A DNA stretch of 43,038 nucleotides from Rhodovibrionaceae bacterium (GCA_028282405.1 JANQIA010000381.1:1-43038); one strand, 5' to 3'. Shown: positions 27,293-35,328, counted from the stretch's first letter. Made by a program: numbers and translations. Notes: generated by a model not told the origin, from the sequence alone.

Positions 27293-28433
27293 CGGGCCGC
27301 ATCGCCAGACCGTCGAACTCGGTGCGCGCAGCTACGACATCCTGATCGGCTCCGGCCTGCTGGCGAAAGCTGGCGCCCATGTCTCCGAGATTGCCAAGGG
27401 CCGGCGGGTCGCCGTCGTGACGGATGCGAATGTTGCGCCCCACTATCTCGCGCCCCTGCAAGGCAGCCTCGAGAACTCGGGCTTTGCCGTACAGTCGGTG
27501 GTGCTTCCCGCAGGCGAAAGCACCAAGTGCTTCGCGGAGCTGGAGCGGCTGTGCGGCATCCTGCTGGACCAGGGGTTGGAGCGCGGCAGCCTGATCGTGG
27601 CGCTTGGCGGCGGCGTCATCGGCGATCTTGCCGGCTTCGCCGCGGCGATACTGTTGCGCGGCGTCGACTACGTCCAGATCCCGACGACGCTTCTGGCTCA
27701 GGTCGACAGCTCGGTCGGCGGCAAGACGGCCATCGACATGCCGCAGGGAAAGAACCTGGTCGGCGCCTTCCATCAACCGCGCCTGGTCCTCGCCGACAGC
27801 GATACCCTCGACAGCCTGCCGGAGCGCGAGCTCAAGGCGGGCTACGCCGAGGTGGTGAAGTACGGGCTGATCGACCGTCCCGGCTTCTTCGATTGGCTTT
27901 GCGAAAATGGCCAGGCGGTGCTGGACGGCGACCCGGAAGCGCGGCGGCACGCCATTGCCCTCTCCTGCCTGGCAAAGGCGGAAATCGTCGCCCGCGACGA
28001 GCGAGAATCCGGCGCACGCGCCCTGCTCAATCTTGGCCATACCTTCGCCCACGGACTGGAGGCCGAAGCCGGTTTCGACGGCTCGCTCCTGCATGGCGAG
28101 GCCGTTGCCCTCGGCAAGGTGCTGGCGCTGCAACTCTCTTGCGACAAGGGCTATTGCCCGCCTGCCCATCTCGAACGCCTCTTGGCGCACTACGACAGCG
28201 TCGGCCTGCCGCAGAGCCTGGCGGATCTCGGCCTCGCCGAGATCGATCTCGAGCGGGTGCTCGCGCACATGGGCCAGGACAAGAAGGTCAAGGACGGGCG
28301 CCTGACCTTCATTCTCGCACGCGGCATTGGCCAAGCCTTCATCACTCAGGATGTGTCCGAGGCGGAGGTTCTCGCCGCAATGGCCGCGCGAAGAGGCGCG
28401 GCCCCGGTGGCAGGACGCCGGGTCGGAGCTTAG
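27282..28433 (+). CDS. aroB: 3-Dehydroquinate synthase
   Basis: This enzyme converts DAHP to 3-dehydroquinate with bound NAD+ and a divalent metal, the second step of the shikimate pathway. The 383 residues show the NAD-binding GGGVIGDLAGFAA, IPTTLLAQVDSSVGGKTAID, the metal-ligand region AGYAEVVKYG and NLGHTFAHGLE, and a final LLHGEAVALG. The start is ATG 27282 (MPADGPHRQTVELGARSYDI), overlapping the aroK stop by 11 bp. A longer open frame from 27183 lies inside aroK and is out of keeping with the family N-terminus. Two steps of one pathway are therefore translationally linked. Confidence 0.96.
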   Translation: MPADGPHRQTVELGARSYDILIGSGLLAKAGAHVSEIAKGRRVAVVTDANVAPHYLAPLQGSLENSGFAVQSVVLPAGESTKCFAELERLCGILLDQGLERGSLIVALGGGVIGDLAGFAAAILLRGVDYVQIPTTLLAQVDSSVGGKTAIDMPQGKNLVGAFHQPRLVLADSDTLDSLPERELKAGYAEVVKYGLIDRPGFFDWLCENGQAVLDGDPEARRHAIALSCLAKAEIVARDERESGARALLNLGHTFAHGLEAEAGFDGSLLHGEAVALGKVLALQLSCDKGYCPPAHLERLLAHYDSVGLPQSLADLGLAEIDLERVLAHMGQDKKVKDGRLTFILARGIGQAFITQDVSEAEVLAAMAARRGAAPVAGRRVGA

Positions 28434-28445
28434 ATCTAGGCGGCA

Positions 28446-29744
28446 ATGGATACCTTCGTTCTCGTCAATCTGGCGGCCATTCTGGGCCTGCTCGTGCTGT
28501 CCGCCTTCTTCTCCGGCTCGGAAACCTCGATCACGGCCGCCTCTCGAGCGCGCATGCATACCCTGGAGCAGCAGGGCGACAAGCGCGCCAGGACGATTCA
28601 GCAGCTCTGGGAACGCAAAGAGCGAATGATCGGGGCGATCCTGCTCGGCAACAATCTGGTCAACATCCTGGCGTCGGCCCTGGCGACCAGCGTGCTGATC
28701 AGCCTGTTCGGCGAAGCTGGCGTTGCCTATGCCACCATCGGCATGACCTTCCTGGTCCTGGTGTTCGCGGAGATCCTGCCGAAGACCTATGCCCTGCTCC
28801 ACCCGGATCGGACGGCGCTGCGCGTTTCCCGCATCCTCCGGGTCGTGGTCACCGTTTTCGGTCCCATCGTGCAGATGATCGAAGGCGTGGTGGGAACCAT
28901 CCTGAGCGTCTTGCGGCTGCGGCCGGATGAAGGCCACGGTGCGTGGGAAGAAGAGCTGCGCGGCACCATCGACCTCCATACCGGGCCGGACGAGGAGACC
29001 AAGCACGAGCGGGAGATGCTACGCTCGATCCTCGATCTCGACGACGTCGCGGTCGAGGAGATCATGACCCATCGCCGCGACGTGGAAGCCATCGATGTCG
29101 CGCAGTCGCCGCGCAAGATCGTCGAGGAAGCGCTGGCCAGCCCCTACACGCGCCTACCGCTCTACCGGGAGCAGCCTGACGAGATCGTCGGCGTGCTGCA
29201 CGCCAAGGCGCTCCTGCGCGCGGTTCAGGCCAGCCCCGATGCAGTCGACACGCTGGACGTGCTGTCGATCGCCAACCCGCCCTGGTTCATTCCCGACACC
29301 ACGGACCTGCTGAGCCAACTGCAAGCCTTTCGCCAGCGCAAGGAGCACTTCGCTATCGTCGTCGACGAGTATGGCGAGCTGCGCGGCGTGGTGACCCTGG
29401 AAGATATCCTGGAGGAGATCGTCGGCGACATCTCCGACGAGCACGATGTGGACGTCGAGGGCCTGGAGCTGCAGCCCGACGGCACCGCTATCGTCGAAGG
29501 CAAGGTGACGATCCGCGATATCAACCGGCGTTGCGAATGGCGCCTGCCGGACGACGAAGCCTCGACCATCGCGGGCCTCGTCCTTCACGAGGCCAGGCGC
29601 ATTCCCGCGGTGGGCCAGCGCTTCGCCTTTCACGGATTCTCTTTCGAGATCCTGGCCCGCCACCGCAACCAGATCACCTTGGTCAAGGTCAGCAAGCTCG
29701 ACACCCCGAGCGTCGAGGACGCGTCCGAGTTGGAAGAGGCTTAG
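28446..29744 (+). CDS. CNNM/CorC-HlyC family membrane protein with CBS pair
   Basis: A 432-residue protein of the hemolysin-C/CorC family, implicated in Mg2+ and Co2+ homeostasis. An N-terminal CNNM (DUF21) domain with three to four TM helices (about 1-165) carries the signatures SAFFSGSETSITAAS and LGNNLVNILAS. A CBS pair follows (about 205-325: VEEIMTHRRDVEAIDV, FAIVVDEYGELRGVVTLEDI), then a C-terminal CorC_HlyC domain (about 345-425). It lies 12 bp after aroB, as in many alphaproteobacteria. The metal role is family knowledge; nothing here identifies the ion. Confidence 0.93.
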   Translation: MDTFVLVNLAAILGLLVLSAFFSGSETSITAASRARMHTLEQQGDKRARTIQQLWERKERMIGAILLGNNLVNILASALATSVLISLFGEAGVAYATIGMTFLVLVFAEILPKTYALLHPDRTALRVSRILRVVVTVFGPIVQMIEGVVGTILSVLRLRPDEGHGAWEEELRGTIDLHTGPDEETKHEREMLRSILDLDDVAVEEIMTHRRDVEAIDVAQSPRKIVEEALASPYTRLPLYREQPDEIVGVLHAKALLRAVQASPDAVDTLDVLSIANPPWFIPDTTDLLSQLQAFRQRKEHFAIVVDEYGELRGVVTLEDILEEIVGDISDEHDVDVEGLELQPDGTAIVEGKVTIRDINRRCEWRLPDDEASTIAGLVLHEARRIPAVGQRFAFHGFSFEILARHRNQITLVKVSKLDTPSVEDASELEEA

Positions 29745-29796
29745 CGGCAAGCGCCTCAACCGGCCTTGGGTCGGTCTTCGGGCGCCCGCTTACCGC

Positions 29797-29815
29797 TGGT
29801 TTCATTGTTAAACCA
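29797..29815. promoter_or_regulatory. Inverted repeat upstream of CBS-protein gene
   Basis: TGGTTT-N7-AAACCA is a perfect 6-bp dyad 51 bp before the ATG of the CBS-domain gene and 53 bp after corC. It is not followed by a T-run, so a protein-binding site is more likely than a terminator. No regulator is identified. Confidence 0.35.
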
Positions 29816-29865
29816 ATGATATCCTGACGTCTGACTTCTTTACGACCCAGGAAGAGGTTGTTGCA

Positions 29866-30312
29866 ATGAAGCGGCGGATCGTCCCTGACATTATCGAGAA
29901 ACAAGAGCTCTTCACTTTGTCCCCGGACGACACCGTCCGGAATGCCGTCAAGGTCATGGCCGAGCGGAAAATCGGCGCCGTGCTCATTCTGCGCAATGGC
30001 AAGCTGGCCGGCATCTTCACAGAGCGTGACGTTCTGACCCGTATCGTCGATGCGGGTGTCGACGCGGACTCGACCGCGTTGCAGGAGGTCATGACCATCG
30101 ACCCCGACACCCTGGCGCCGAACGACCGCGCCGTGGACGCCCTCATGAAAATGAGTGATCGAGGCTACCGCCACCTGCCGGTGGTCGAGGGCGACCAGTT
30201 GGTCGGAATTGTCTCAATCCGAGACATTTTCGACGCGGTGAAGAAGGAGCTGGAAGGCGACCTCGCTCAGCGCGACCAGCTCATCTTCGACACCGGCTAC
30301 GGCACCGGCTGA
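29866..30312 (+). CDS. Tandem CBS-domain protein
   Basis: A 148-residue soluble protein made almost entirely of two CBS domains (about 8-65 and 75-135), which bind adenosine nucleotides or NAD(H) and usually signal energy state. Visible segments are TVRNAVKVMAERKIGAVLIL, GIFTERDVLTRIV, and MSDRGYRHLPVVEGDQLVGI followed by VSIRDIF. AGGAAGAGG precedes ATG 29866 at suitable spacing. Freestanding CBS pairs often act on a partner. Here the previous gene also contains a CBS pair but is in a different domain context, so a shared function is only a guess. It converges on the anti-sigma gene, 30 bp apart. Confidence 0.92.
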   Translation: MKRRIVPDIIEKQELFTLSPDDTVRNAVKVMAERKIGAVLILRNGKLAGIFTERDVLTRIVDAGVDADSTALQEVMTIDPDTLAPNDRAVDALMKMSDRGYRHLPVVEGDQLVGIVSIRDIFDAVKKELEGDLAQRDQLIFDTGYGTG

Positions 30313-30342
30313 CGCCGGCGCAGGTCCCGGCAGAACGCAGAC

Positions 30343-31149
30343 CTAGCGCCACCCGTTTCCGATCAAGGTCCGCTCTTCCTCCGGCGAGAGCGGCTCGCCG
30401 GCGATGGTCTCGGCGATGAAGCCCTCGAGAGCGACCTGTCCACCGCTGCTCGCCGCCTCATAGCCAGATTGGGCCGCGCCGTCCGAGGCCTGCTTCGATA
30501 CCACCAGAACCTCGTCGGTCCAGCCTTCGTCGGCCCCGCGACAGGCAATGCCGATGGTCGAGGAGGCCGAGCCCGATGACGTCACCAGCATCTCGTACTC
30601 GCGGCAAATCCGTCCATCGGCCGTGCGGAAGCTCATCACGGGAATGGCCGAGGCCTGCCCCGCCTCTCCGCCTTCCCAGGTCACGCTCTCAAAGCTCTCC
30701 ACCTCCTCCAGCACCTGGTGCAGAGGGCTGGCGCGGTCGATCGGCCCCGCCATATGCACGGCCTGCTGGAAGGAGCTTCCTCGGCCAGAGCCGAAATCGA
30801 GGTTGAGCCCGACCACGCCACCGACGCAGAGAGCGACCGATGCCGCCATCGCAAGCTCAGTCCATCGCCGTGGAGCCGCCTGTCGGCGGTTGCTTCGGAA
30901 GGGCACCACCGTGGTCTCGGCTGTCTCCTCCTGCGGATCTTCGAAAGGGCGCAGCAACCGCTCCGGCACCTCCTCCTCCATCGGCTCCTCGAAGGCCTGG
31001 CGCAGCTTCTCGCCAATCCTGCGGTGCTTTTCGACGAAGGCCCGTGCCTCGGGGTCCTCCGCGATAAGGCGTTCGGCGCGGGCCAGATCGGCCCCCTCCA
31101 ACTCGCCGTCAAGATAAGCTAGCAGCAATTCTTCACGATCCTCTGCCAT
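30343..31149 (-). CDS. Membrane anti-sigma factor of the ECF module
   Basis: A 268-residue predicted anti-sigma factor. The cytoplasmic N-terminus (EELLLAYLDGELEGADLARA, EDPEARAFVEKHRRIGEKLR) has the helical form of ECF anti-sigma domains, without the HxxxCxxC zinc motif. A TM helix follows at about 98-116 (ELAMAASVALCVGGVVGLNL) and then a periplasmic domain of about 150 residues. That domain contains FRTADGRICREYE and IGIACRGADEGW (C182, C203), resembling the C-terminal domain of 17-kDa surface-antigen-like proteins. A disulfide sensor is possible. The start is ATG 31149, 5 nt after the sigma stop codon; a longer upstream frame is inside the sigma gene. Co-transcription with the sigma gene from the GGAAT promoter is expected. 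Confidence 0.88.
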   Translation of the reverse strand: MAEDREELLLAYLDGELEGADLARAERLIAEDPEARAFVEKHRRIGEKLRQAFEEPMEEEVPERLLRPFEDPQEETAETTVVPFRSNRRQAAPRRWTELAMAASVALCVGGVVGLNLDFGSGRGSSFQQAVHMAGPIDRASPLHQVLEEVESFESVTWEGGEAGQASAIPVMSFRTADGRICREYEMLVTSSGSASSTIGIACRGADEGWTDEVLVVSKQASDGAAQSGYEAASSGGQVALEGFIAETIAGEPLSPEEERTLIGNGWR

Positions 31150-31154
31150 ACGCG

Positions 31155-31646
31155 TTAGTCCTCGCCCATCAGCACTGAAAGAGTGCGGCGCGCGCGCGCC
31201 AGGCGGCTCATCACCGTCCCGATCGGGACGTCGAGTATCGAGGCTGCCTGCCGGTAGGAAACACCGTCGACACAAACCAAGGCAACCAGCACGCGCTGCT
31301 CTTCGGGCAGCTTCGCGACGGCCTGCCGGACCTGTGTCAAGGCGATCCGCGCGTCCATTACCTGACGCCCATCCGTCCCTGCGATCTCCATCTCCTCCGG
31401 GGGCGTGTCTGCATAGTTCGCCCGCTTCTCGCTGCGGAGACGGTCGCGCCAGAGATTCTGGGCGATGCGAAACATCCAACTGTCGAGACGCGTGCCAGGC
31501 TGCCATAGCTCGGCCCGGCTGAGTGCGCGTTCACAGGTGGCTTGAACAAGGTCATCTCCCTTCTCAGCCGCACCGGTGATTGCGTAGGCGAAACGTCGAA
31601 GCCGCGGCAGCAGCTCCACCATTTCTCGCCTCATCTCCTCGGTCAT
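31155..31646 (-). CDS. ECF RNA polymerase sigma factor
   Basis: A group IV sigma factor of 163 residues with region 2 (about 10-75: GDDLVQATCERALSRAELWQ, LDSWMFRIAQNLWRDRLR) and region 4 (about 105-155: LPEEQRVLVALVCVDGVSYR, IGTVMSRLARARRTL). The start is ATG 31646 (MTEEMRREMVELL) with GGAAAG upstream. The in-frame GTG at 31676 falls at the -10 position of the promoter found for this gene and so cannot be the start of that transcript. It is followed by its membrane anti-sigma factor and is divergent from a secreted subtilase. No phyR or nepR is nearby, so it is not the general-stress EcfG locus. Confidence 0.93.
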   Translation of the reverse strand: MTEEMRREMVELLPRLRRFAYAITGAAEKGDDLVQATCERALSRAELWQPGTRLDSWMFRIAQNLWRDRLRSEKRANYADTPPEEMEIAGTDGRQVMDARIALTQVRQAVAKLPEEQRVLVALVCVDGVSYRQAASILDVPIGTVMSRLARARRTLSVLMGED

Positions 31647-31676
31647 GGCTGACTTTCCAGGTTCATTGACCGGCAC

Positions 31677-31701
31677 AACGCCCCCCGCTCTTCATTATTC
31701 C
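31677..31701 (-). promoter_or_regulatory. ECF-type promoter of the sigma/anti-sigma operon
   Basis: On the minus strand GGAAT (31701-31697) and GTT (31679-31677) are separated by exactly 17 bp. This matches the alphaproteobacterial ECF pattern GGAAC/T-N16-17-GTT. Transcription would begin near 31670, giving a leader of about 25 nt before ATG 31646. It indicates autoregulation. Confidence 0.65.
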
Positions 31702-31748
31702 CGTTAACCAAAGAAAAAACGTCTCGCGCCCGAAAGACGATTTATTGC

Positions 31749-31773
31749 GGAATAAAGCCTTGTTTCCCGCGTT
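31749..31773 (+). promoter_or_regulatory. ECF-type promoter of the subtilase gene
   Basis: GGAAT (31749-31753) and GTT (31771-31773) are again 17 bp apart, the same pattern as the divergent sigma promoter about 50 bp away. Transcription would start near 31780, giving a leader of about 55 nt that includes a small stem (AGCCGG-N5-CCGGCT, 31800-31815). The identity of the two elements is the main evidence that the sigma factor controls the protease. Confidence 0.65.
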
Positions 31774-31834
31774 ATTGCCCCAATTGCTAGGTTATCTATA
31801 GCCGGTCGGGCCGGCTCAAGAGAAGAGAGACGAG

Positions 31835-33418
31835 ATGCTGATAAACCGAAATCGAGTTCGCTGGGTTGGCGCGTTCGTGCTCTCGGCTTTTCTCTTTCTC
31901 ACGCCACCGGCCATCCTCGCCGTCACGCTTCTCCTCCCGCACCCGGTCCTGGCCGAAGACGGTGATGGCGGCGGCGACGGCGACGGCGGGGGCGATGGCG
32001 ACGGCGGCGGAGACGGCGACGGCGGGGGCGACGGCGACGGCGGGGGTGATGGCGGCGACGGAGATGGTGGCGGCGATGGAGACGGCGGTGACGGCGGCGA
32101 CGGTGACGGCGGCGACGGTGACGGTGGCGACGGTGACGGTGGCGACAGTGACGGCGATGGCGATAGCGATGGGGACGACGGAGACGACGGAGATGATGGC
32201 GACGACGGAGATGATGGCGACGACGGAGACGACGGAGACGATGGCGAAGACGGAGACGACGGAGACGATGGCGAAGACGGCGAAAGCGCCGCCGCGGGTC
32301 CGAGTGCCCCTGCCGCCGCAAACAACGACTTGCCCCTGGCCGCAGGCGGCCTGACGCGCAGCGAGGTCGTCGTCGTCGATCTGACACAGGACGCACAGAA
32401 CGTTGCCTTGGGTTTGGACTTCCTCGTCCGGGAAACACAGACCTTCGATGCTCTCGGCTTCAGCTTGACGCGTCTCTTCGGGCCGCTCGGTCGCACCGGC
32501 AGTCAGGCGGTCGCTCTGCTGCGTGCGCAGCAGCCGCAGCTGACCGTCGCGGTGAACGATGTCTATGGCTTGGAAGAGAGCGACTGCCGCGGCAATCACT
32601 GCCGCCACCACAGGCTCGTCGGCTGGTCACCGCCGGCCCCCGGCAGCTGCCAGATCACCGATATCGGCGTGATCGACACTGCGGTGGCGGCGGACCATCC
32701 GGTGCTGCGCGGTCAGCAGATCGAGCAACGCTCCTTCATTGACGATCTGCCACCGGCCGCAACGGACCACGGCACGGCCGTCGTCAGCATCATCGCCGGA
32801 CGCAGCGACAGCAGCACTCCCGGCCTTGCGCCAGGCGCCAAGATCTACGTTGCAGGCGTCTTCCACAAACGCGGCGACACGCTGGAGGCGAATGCCTTCG
32901 ACATCGTCGAGGCCTTCAACTGGCTGGCCGCGGAGAATGTACGGACCATCAATCTCAGCTTCAGCGGCCCGAACAACTCGGTCTTGGAGCGCGCCGTTTC
33001 GACCGTGGCCGGCAAAGGCGCCCTGATGGTGGCCGCTGCCGGCAACAAGGGCCCGCTCGCCGGGCCGGCCTATCCGGCGGCCTATGATCAGGTGATTGCC
33101 GTGACGGCCGTCGATACCAACTTGCGGCCCTACCGGCGTGCCAACCGTGGCGACTACATCACGGTGGCGGCGCCCGGTGTCCGGGTCTGGACGGCAGGGA
33201 ACGGCAGCGGCGGCACGTTTCGGCAAGGCACCTCCTTCGCCTCACCGTTCGTCACCGCCATCCTCGCCTCGGCCAACCACGATCAAGACTGGGGCGGCGA
33301 TATCCGCGAGAGCATCGACTGGTTGAAGAGCAACACGCGCGACCTCGGCAAGCCGGGCAAGGACCCGCAGTTCGGCTGGGGCCTCATCCGCGCCAACCGA
33401 GCCTGCGTGACGAAGTAA
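31835..33418 (+). CDS. Secreted S8 (subtilisin-like) serine protease with Gly/Asp-repeat tract
   Basis: A 527-residue exported protease. Order: signal peptide (1 to about 40, ending HPVLA-ED), a Gly/Asp-rich tract (42-150), a linker, a probable propeptide-like segment (about 185-245: FDALGFSLTRLFGPLG, then VALLRAQQPQLTVAVNDVYG), and the S8 catalytic domain to the end. The catalytic triad is D281 (DIGVIDTAV), H312 (TDHGTAVVSIIAG) and S467 (GTSFASP), with oxyanion N404 (AAAGNKG). Cysteines at 251, 256, 272 and 524 could form disulfides. It is divergent from the ECF sigma operon and preceded by the same promoter type. Likely role: an envelope or extracellular protease made when the sigma factor is released. 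Substrate unknown. No autotransporter barrel or LPXTG-like anchor is visible. Confidence 0.92.
   Translation: MLINRNRVRWVGAFVLSAFLFLTPPAILAVTLLLPHPVLAEDGDGGGDGDGGGDGDGGGDGDGGGDGDGGGDGGDGDGGGDGDGGDGGDGDGGDGDGGDGDGGDSDGDGDSDGDDGDDGDDGDDGDDGDDGDDGDDGEDGDDGDDGEDGESAAAGPSAPAAANNDLPLAAGGLTRSEVVVVDLTQDAQNVALGLDFLVRETQTFDALGFSLTRLFGPLGRTGSQAVALLRAQQPQLTVAVNDVYGLEESDCRGNHCRHHRLVGWSPPAPGSCQITDIGVIDTAVAADHPVLRGQQIEQRSFIDDLPPAATDHGTAVVSIIAGRSDSSTPGLAPGAKIYVAGVFHKRGDTLEANAFDIVEAFNWLAAENVRTINLSFSGPNNSVLERAVSTVAGKGALMVAAAGNKGPLAGPAYPAAYDQVIAVTAVDTNLRPYRRANRGDYITVAAPGVRVWTAGNGSGGTFRQGTSFASPFVTAILASANHDQDWGGDIRESIDWLKSNTRDLGKPGKDPQFGWGLIRANRACVTK
31958..32284 (+). repeat. Gly/Asp-coding tandem repeat tract inside the subtilase gene
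   Basis: About 327 bp of near-perfect GGNGAY-type tandem repeats encode residues 42-150. The first half is built on a GGGDGD hexapeptide (about residues 42-85) grading into GGDGD pentamers; the second half is dominated by DGD/DDG tripeptides with a few Glu, from about residue 112. The codons are biased so that all three frames and the antisense frame stay open. In-frame slippage would alter length without a frameshift. Long Asp-rich stretches of this sort can bind Ca2+. Confidence 0.9.
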
Positions 33419-33493
33419 CACCTGCAGGAGAAAAACGGCGCGCAAGCCGAGTCGCGTCTTAGGCCAATTTGTGTTTAGACTCGGTCCTCCAAC

Positions 33494-33516
33494 GAACCGG
33501 CACGTAAGTCCGGTTC
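33494..33516 (+). other. Stem-loop upstream of SRPBCC gene
   Basis: GAACCGG (33494-33500) and CCGGTTC (33510-33516) form a perfect 7-bp stem with a 9-nt loop, 34 bp before the GTG start. No T-run follows. The surrounding leader repeats CGTAAG (33503 and 33531). It may be a leader structure or a binding site; no riboswitch family recognised. The other sequence between subtilase and this gene (33419-33493) holds nothing I can name. Confidence 0.35.
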
Positions 33517-33550
33517 CCGCAACGCAAAGGCGTAAGCCAGGGAGGATATC

Positions 33551-33961
33551 GTGGCCAAAGTCTCTGTTCAGTCGAAAGTTGACGCCCCTGTCGACAAGGT
33601 CTGGGAACTCATCGGTCACTTCAATGCGCTGCCGGACTGGCACCCAGCGGTGACCAAGAGCGAGCTGCAAGATGGCGGTCAACAGCGACGGCTGGACCTG
33701 GTGGGCGGCGGCTCAATCGTCGAACGCCTCGACGAGCACGACCACGACTCCCGCACCTATCGCTATTCGATCGTCAGCGGGCCCCTACCGGTAATGAACT
33801 ACCAGGCCATCATCCGCGTCGAGGAAGACGAGAACGGCAAGGCTGTCGTGCATTGGGAAGGCGAGTTCGAGCCCATGGGACCGGAGAACGACGCCGTGGC
33901 CGCCATCCAAGGGATCTACGAAGCCGGCTTCGAGAACCTCAAGAAGATGATGGGCGGCTGA
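33551..33961 (+). CDS. SRPBCC (START-like, polyketide cyclase/dehydrase-type) protein
   Basis: A 136-residue single-domain protein of the Bet v1/SRPBCC fold, which binds hydrophobic ligands in a deep cavity. It has the typical opening VQSKVDAPVDKVWELIGHFN, the ALPDWHPAV turn and the C-terminal long helix IQGIYEAGFENLKKMM. The start is GTG 33551 with a strong GGAGGA site. No catalytic residues can be assigned and the ligand is unknown. It lies after the subtilase on the same strand, but 132 bp of leader with its own stem-loop suggest separate expression. Confidence 0.9.
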   Translation: MAKVSVQSKVDAPVDKVWELIGHFNALPDWHPAVTKSELQDGGQQRRLDLVGGGSIVERLDEHDHDSRTYRYSIVSGPLPVMNYQAIIRVEEDENGKAVVHWEGEFEPMGPENDAVAAIQGIYEAGFENLKKMMGG

Positions 33962-34001
33962 GCCGGCGCGGGCGCCTTGCTCGGCTTGGTGCCCAACAGC
34001 T

Positions 34002-34562
34002 TCAAGCGGCCTGCCGCCACTTGATCGAGCAGCCCATGCTGGCGGTCTGCTGGCGCGGCCCCTGCCCGGTCTCGACCACTCGGCGCATCGCGTCCAGCAG
34101 TTCGCGCTTGGCGCCGGGTGCCGCCGGCTGCATGCGCGATTCGTCGAGGCGGCCCCGGTACTGCAGGCCAAGCATGGCATCGAAGCCGAAGAAGTCGGGT
34201 GTGCAGACGGCGTCGTAGGCTCGAGCTGCTGCCTGGCTTTCGTCGATCAGGTAGGGGAAGGTGAAACCGTGTTCCGCTGCGAAGGCGCGCATCTTGTCCG
34301 GCGCGTCGGCCGGGTAGGCCTGCCAATCGTTCGGCATGATCGCCGCGACGCCCACACCCATCGCCTGTAGCTGCTTGACGTCAGCCACCAAGCGCTCGGC
34401 CACGGCCTTCACGTAAGGGCAATGGTTGCAGATGAACATGATCAAGGTCGCTTTCTCGCCCTTGATGTCCGCCAGACTGTGCATCTTGCCATCCAGGTCC
34501 GGCAGGCTGAAATCAGGTGCGGCCCAGCCGAAATCGCAGATGGGCGTTTCCAAGGCAGGCAT
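34002..34562 (-). CDS. Thioredoxin-fold redoxin (AhpC/TSA-like)
   Basis: A 186-residue cytoplasmic thioredoxin-like protein. The opening APDFSLPDLDGKMHSLADIK is typical of AhpC/TSA and thioredoxin-like proteins, and the CxxC motif is C45-N-H-C48 (FICNHCPYVKA). The body matches the group annotated as thioredoxin family proteins in many proteobacteria (MPNDWQAYPADAPDKM, DESQAAARAYDAVCTPDFFG). The start is ATG 34562 with GAGGGA upstream; a longer open frame to 34625 is not supported. No signal peptide, so probably not a cytochrome-maturation thioredoxin. It converges on the SRPBCC gene, 40 bp apart. Confidence 0.9.
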   Translation of the reverse strand: MPALETPICDFGWAAPDFSLPDLDGKMHSLADIKGEKATLIMFICNHCPYVKAVAERLVADVKQLQAMGVGVAAIMPNDWQAYPADAPDKMRAFAAEHGFTFPYLIDESQAAARAYDAVCTPDFFGFDAMLGLQYRGRLDESRMQPAAPGAKRELLDAMRRVVETGQGPRQQTASMGCSIKWRQAA

Positions 34563-34659
34563 GACGGCGTTCCCTCTGTGCTCCAGCCTAAGTGCTCTGT
34601 CCCTTGGACATAGGTTGCCCGTCACGCGGAGGCGAGCCTAGGCGACGCGCTCACGCAGA

Positions 34660-35328
34660 TCATGCTGCAGATACGCGCAAATCCGGGAGAAAGTCGTCGA
34701 AATGCTCGATCAGACTGTCGGGCTGAAACTCAGCGACAGGCATTGGGCTATAGCCGAATGTGACCAGCGCCAAGCCTGTGCCGGCGGCTCTGGCCGCACC
34801 GGCATCGGCGGCTGAGTCGCCGACCATCACCGCCTCGTTCGCCGCGCAGCCGAGCGCATCGAGCGCATGCAAGAGCGGCTGTGGATCTGGTTTCTTGGCC
34901 GGCGTCGTATCGCCGCCCACGATGCTGCCGAACAGGTGGGCGACCGCGAGATCCTCCAGGATCTGCCGTGTGATCTCTTCCGGCTTGTTGGTGCAGAGCC
35001 CGAGCCCAACGCCTGCGACGGCAAGCTCGGCCAGGAGGCGCTCGGCGCCGGGCATCAAGCAGGTCTTGCGGGTCGCCCGGGCGCGATAGTCGATCAGGAA
35101 AGCCGGCAGGAGACGCTCCGCCTCTGGCTCGGAGAGCGTCCTGCCGTTGGCGGCGAAACCGCGCTGTATAAGCACCTTGGCGCCGGCGCCCACCATGGTT
35201 TTGACGGCGTGAAGGGCCTGCTCCTGCAAGCCCTCGCTCCGTAGCACTCTGTTCAGGGAATCGGCCAAATCCGGCGCGCTGTCGATCAGCGTGCCGTCCA
35301 AGTCGAAGACGACGGCCCGTGGCAGCAC
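34660..35328 (-). CDS. gph: Phosphoglycolate phosphatase-like HAD hydrolase
   Basis: A 222-residue HAD-superfamily phosphatase. Motif I is DLDGT with nucleophile D9 and general acid D11. The later motifs are visible as CTNKPEE (motif II Thr), the Lys in TTPAKKPDP, and MVGDSAADAGAARAAG (motif IV acids). The alpha-helical cap and length fit Gph, which removes phosphate from 2-phosphoglycolate formed by DNA repair or Rubisco oxygenation. The start is GTG 35328. The symbol is by family resemblance; other small phosphatases share this layout. Downstream of the cytochrome c gene on the same strand, separated by a strong stem-loop. Confidence 0.87.
   Translation of the reverse strand: MLPRAVVFDLDGTLIDSAPDLADSLNRVLRSEGLQEQALHAVKTMVGAGAKVLIQRGFAANGRTLSEPEAERLLPAFLIDYRARATRKTCLMPGAERLLAELAVAGVGLGLCTNKPEEITRQILEDLAVAHLFGSIVGGDTTPAKKPDPQPLLHALDALGCAANEAVMVGDSAADAGAARAAGTGLALVTFGYSPMPVAEFQPDSLIEHFDDFLPDLRVSAA

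Noticed and set aside
27150-29006. 618-codon minus-strand frame across aroB and corC
   Set aside because: Shadow of two recognised genes; Asp/His/Gln-rich antisense composition.
31816-32496. Ser/Pro-repeat protein antisense to the subtilase tract
   Set aside because: The repeat codons keep every frame open; the SPS repeat is the reverse reading of Gly/Asp codons.
33494-33550. Riboswitch upstream of the SRPBCC gene
   Set aside because: Only a single 7-bp stem with no known aptamer core; kept as an unnamed stem-loop.
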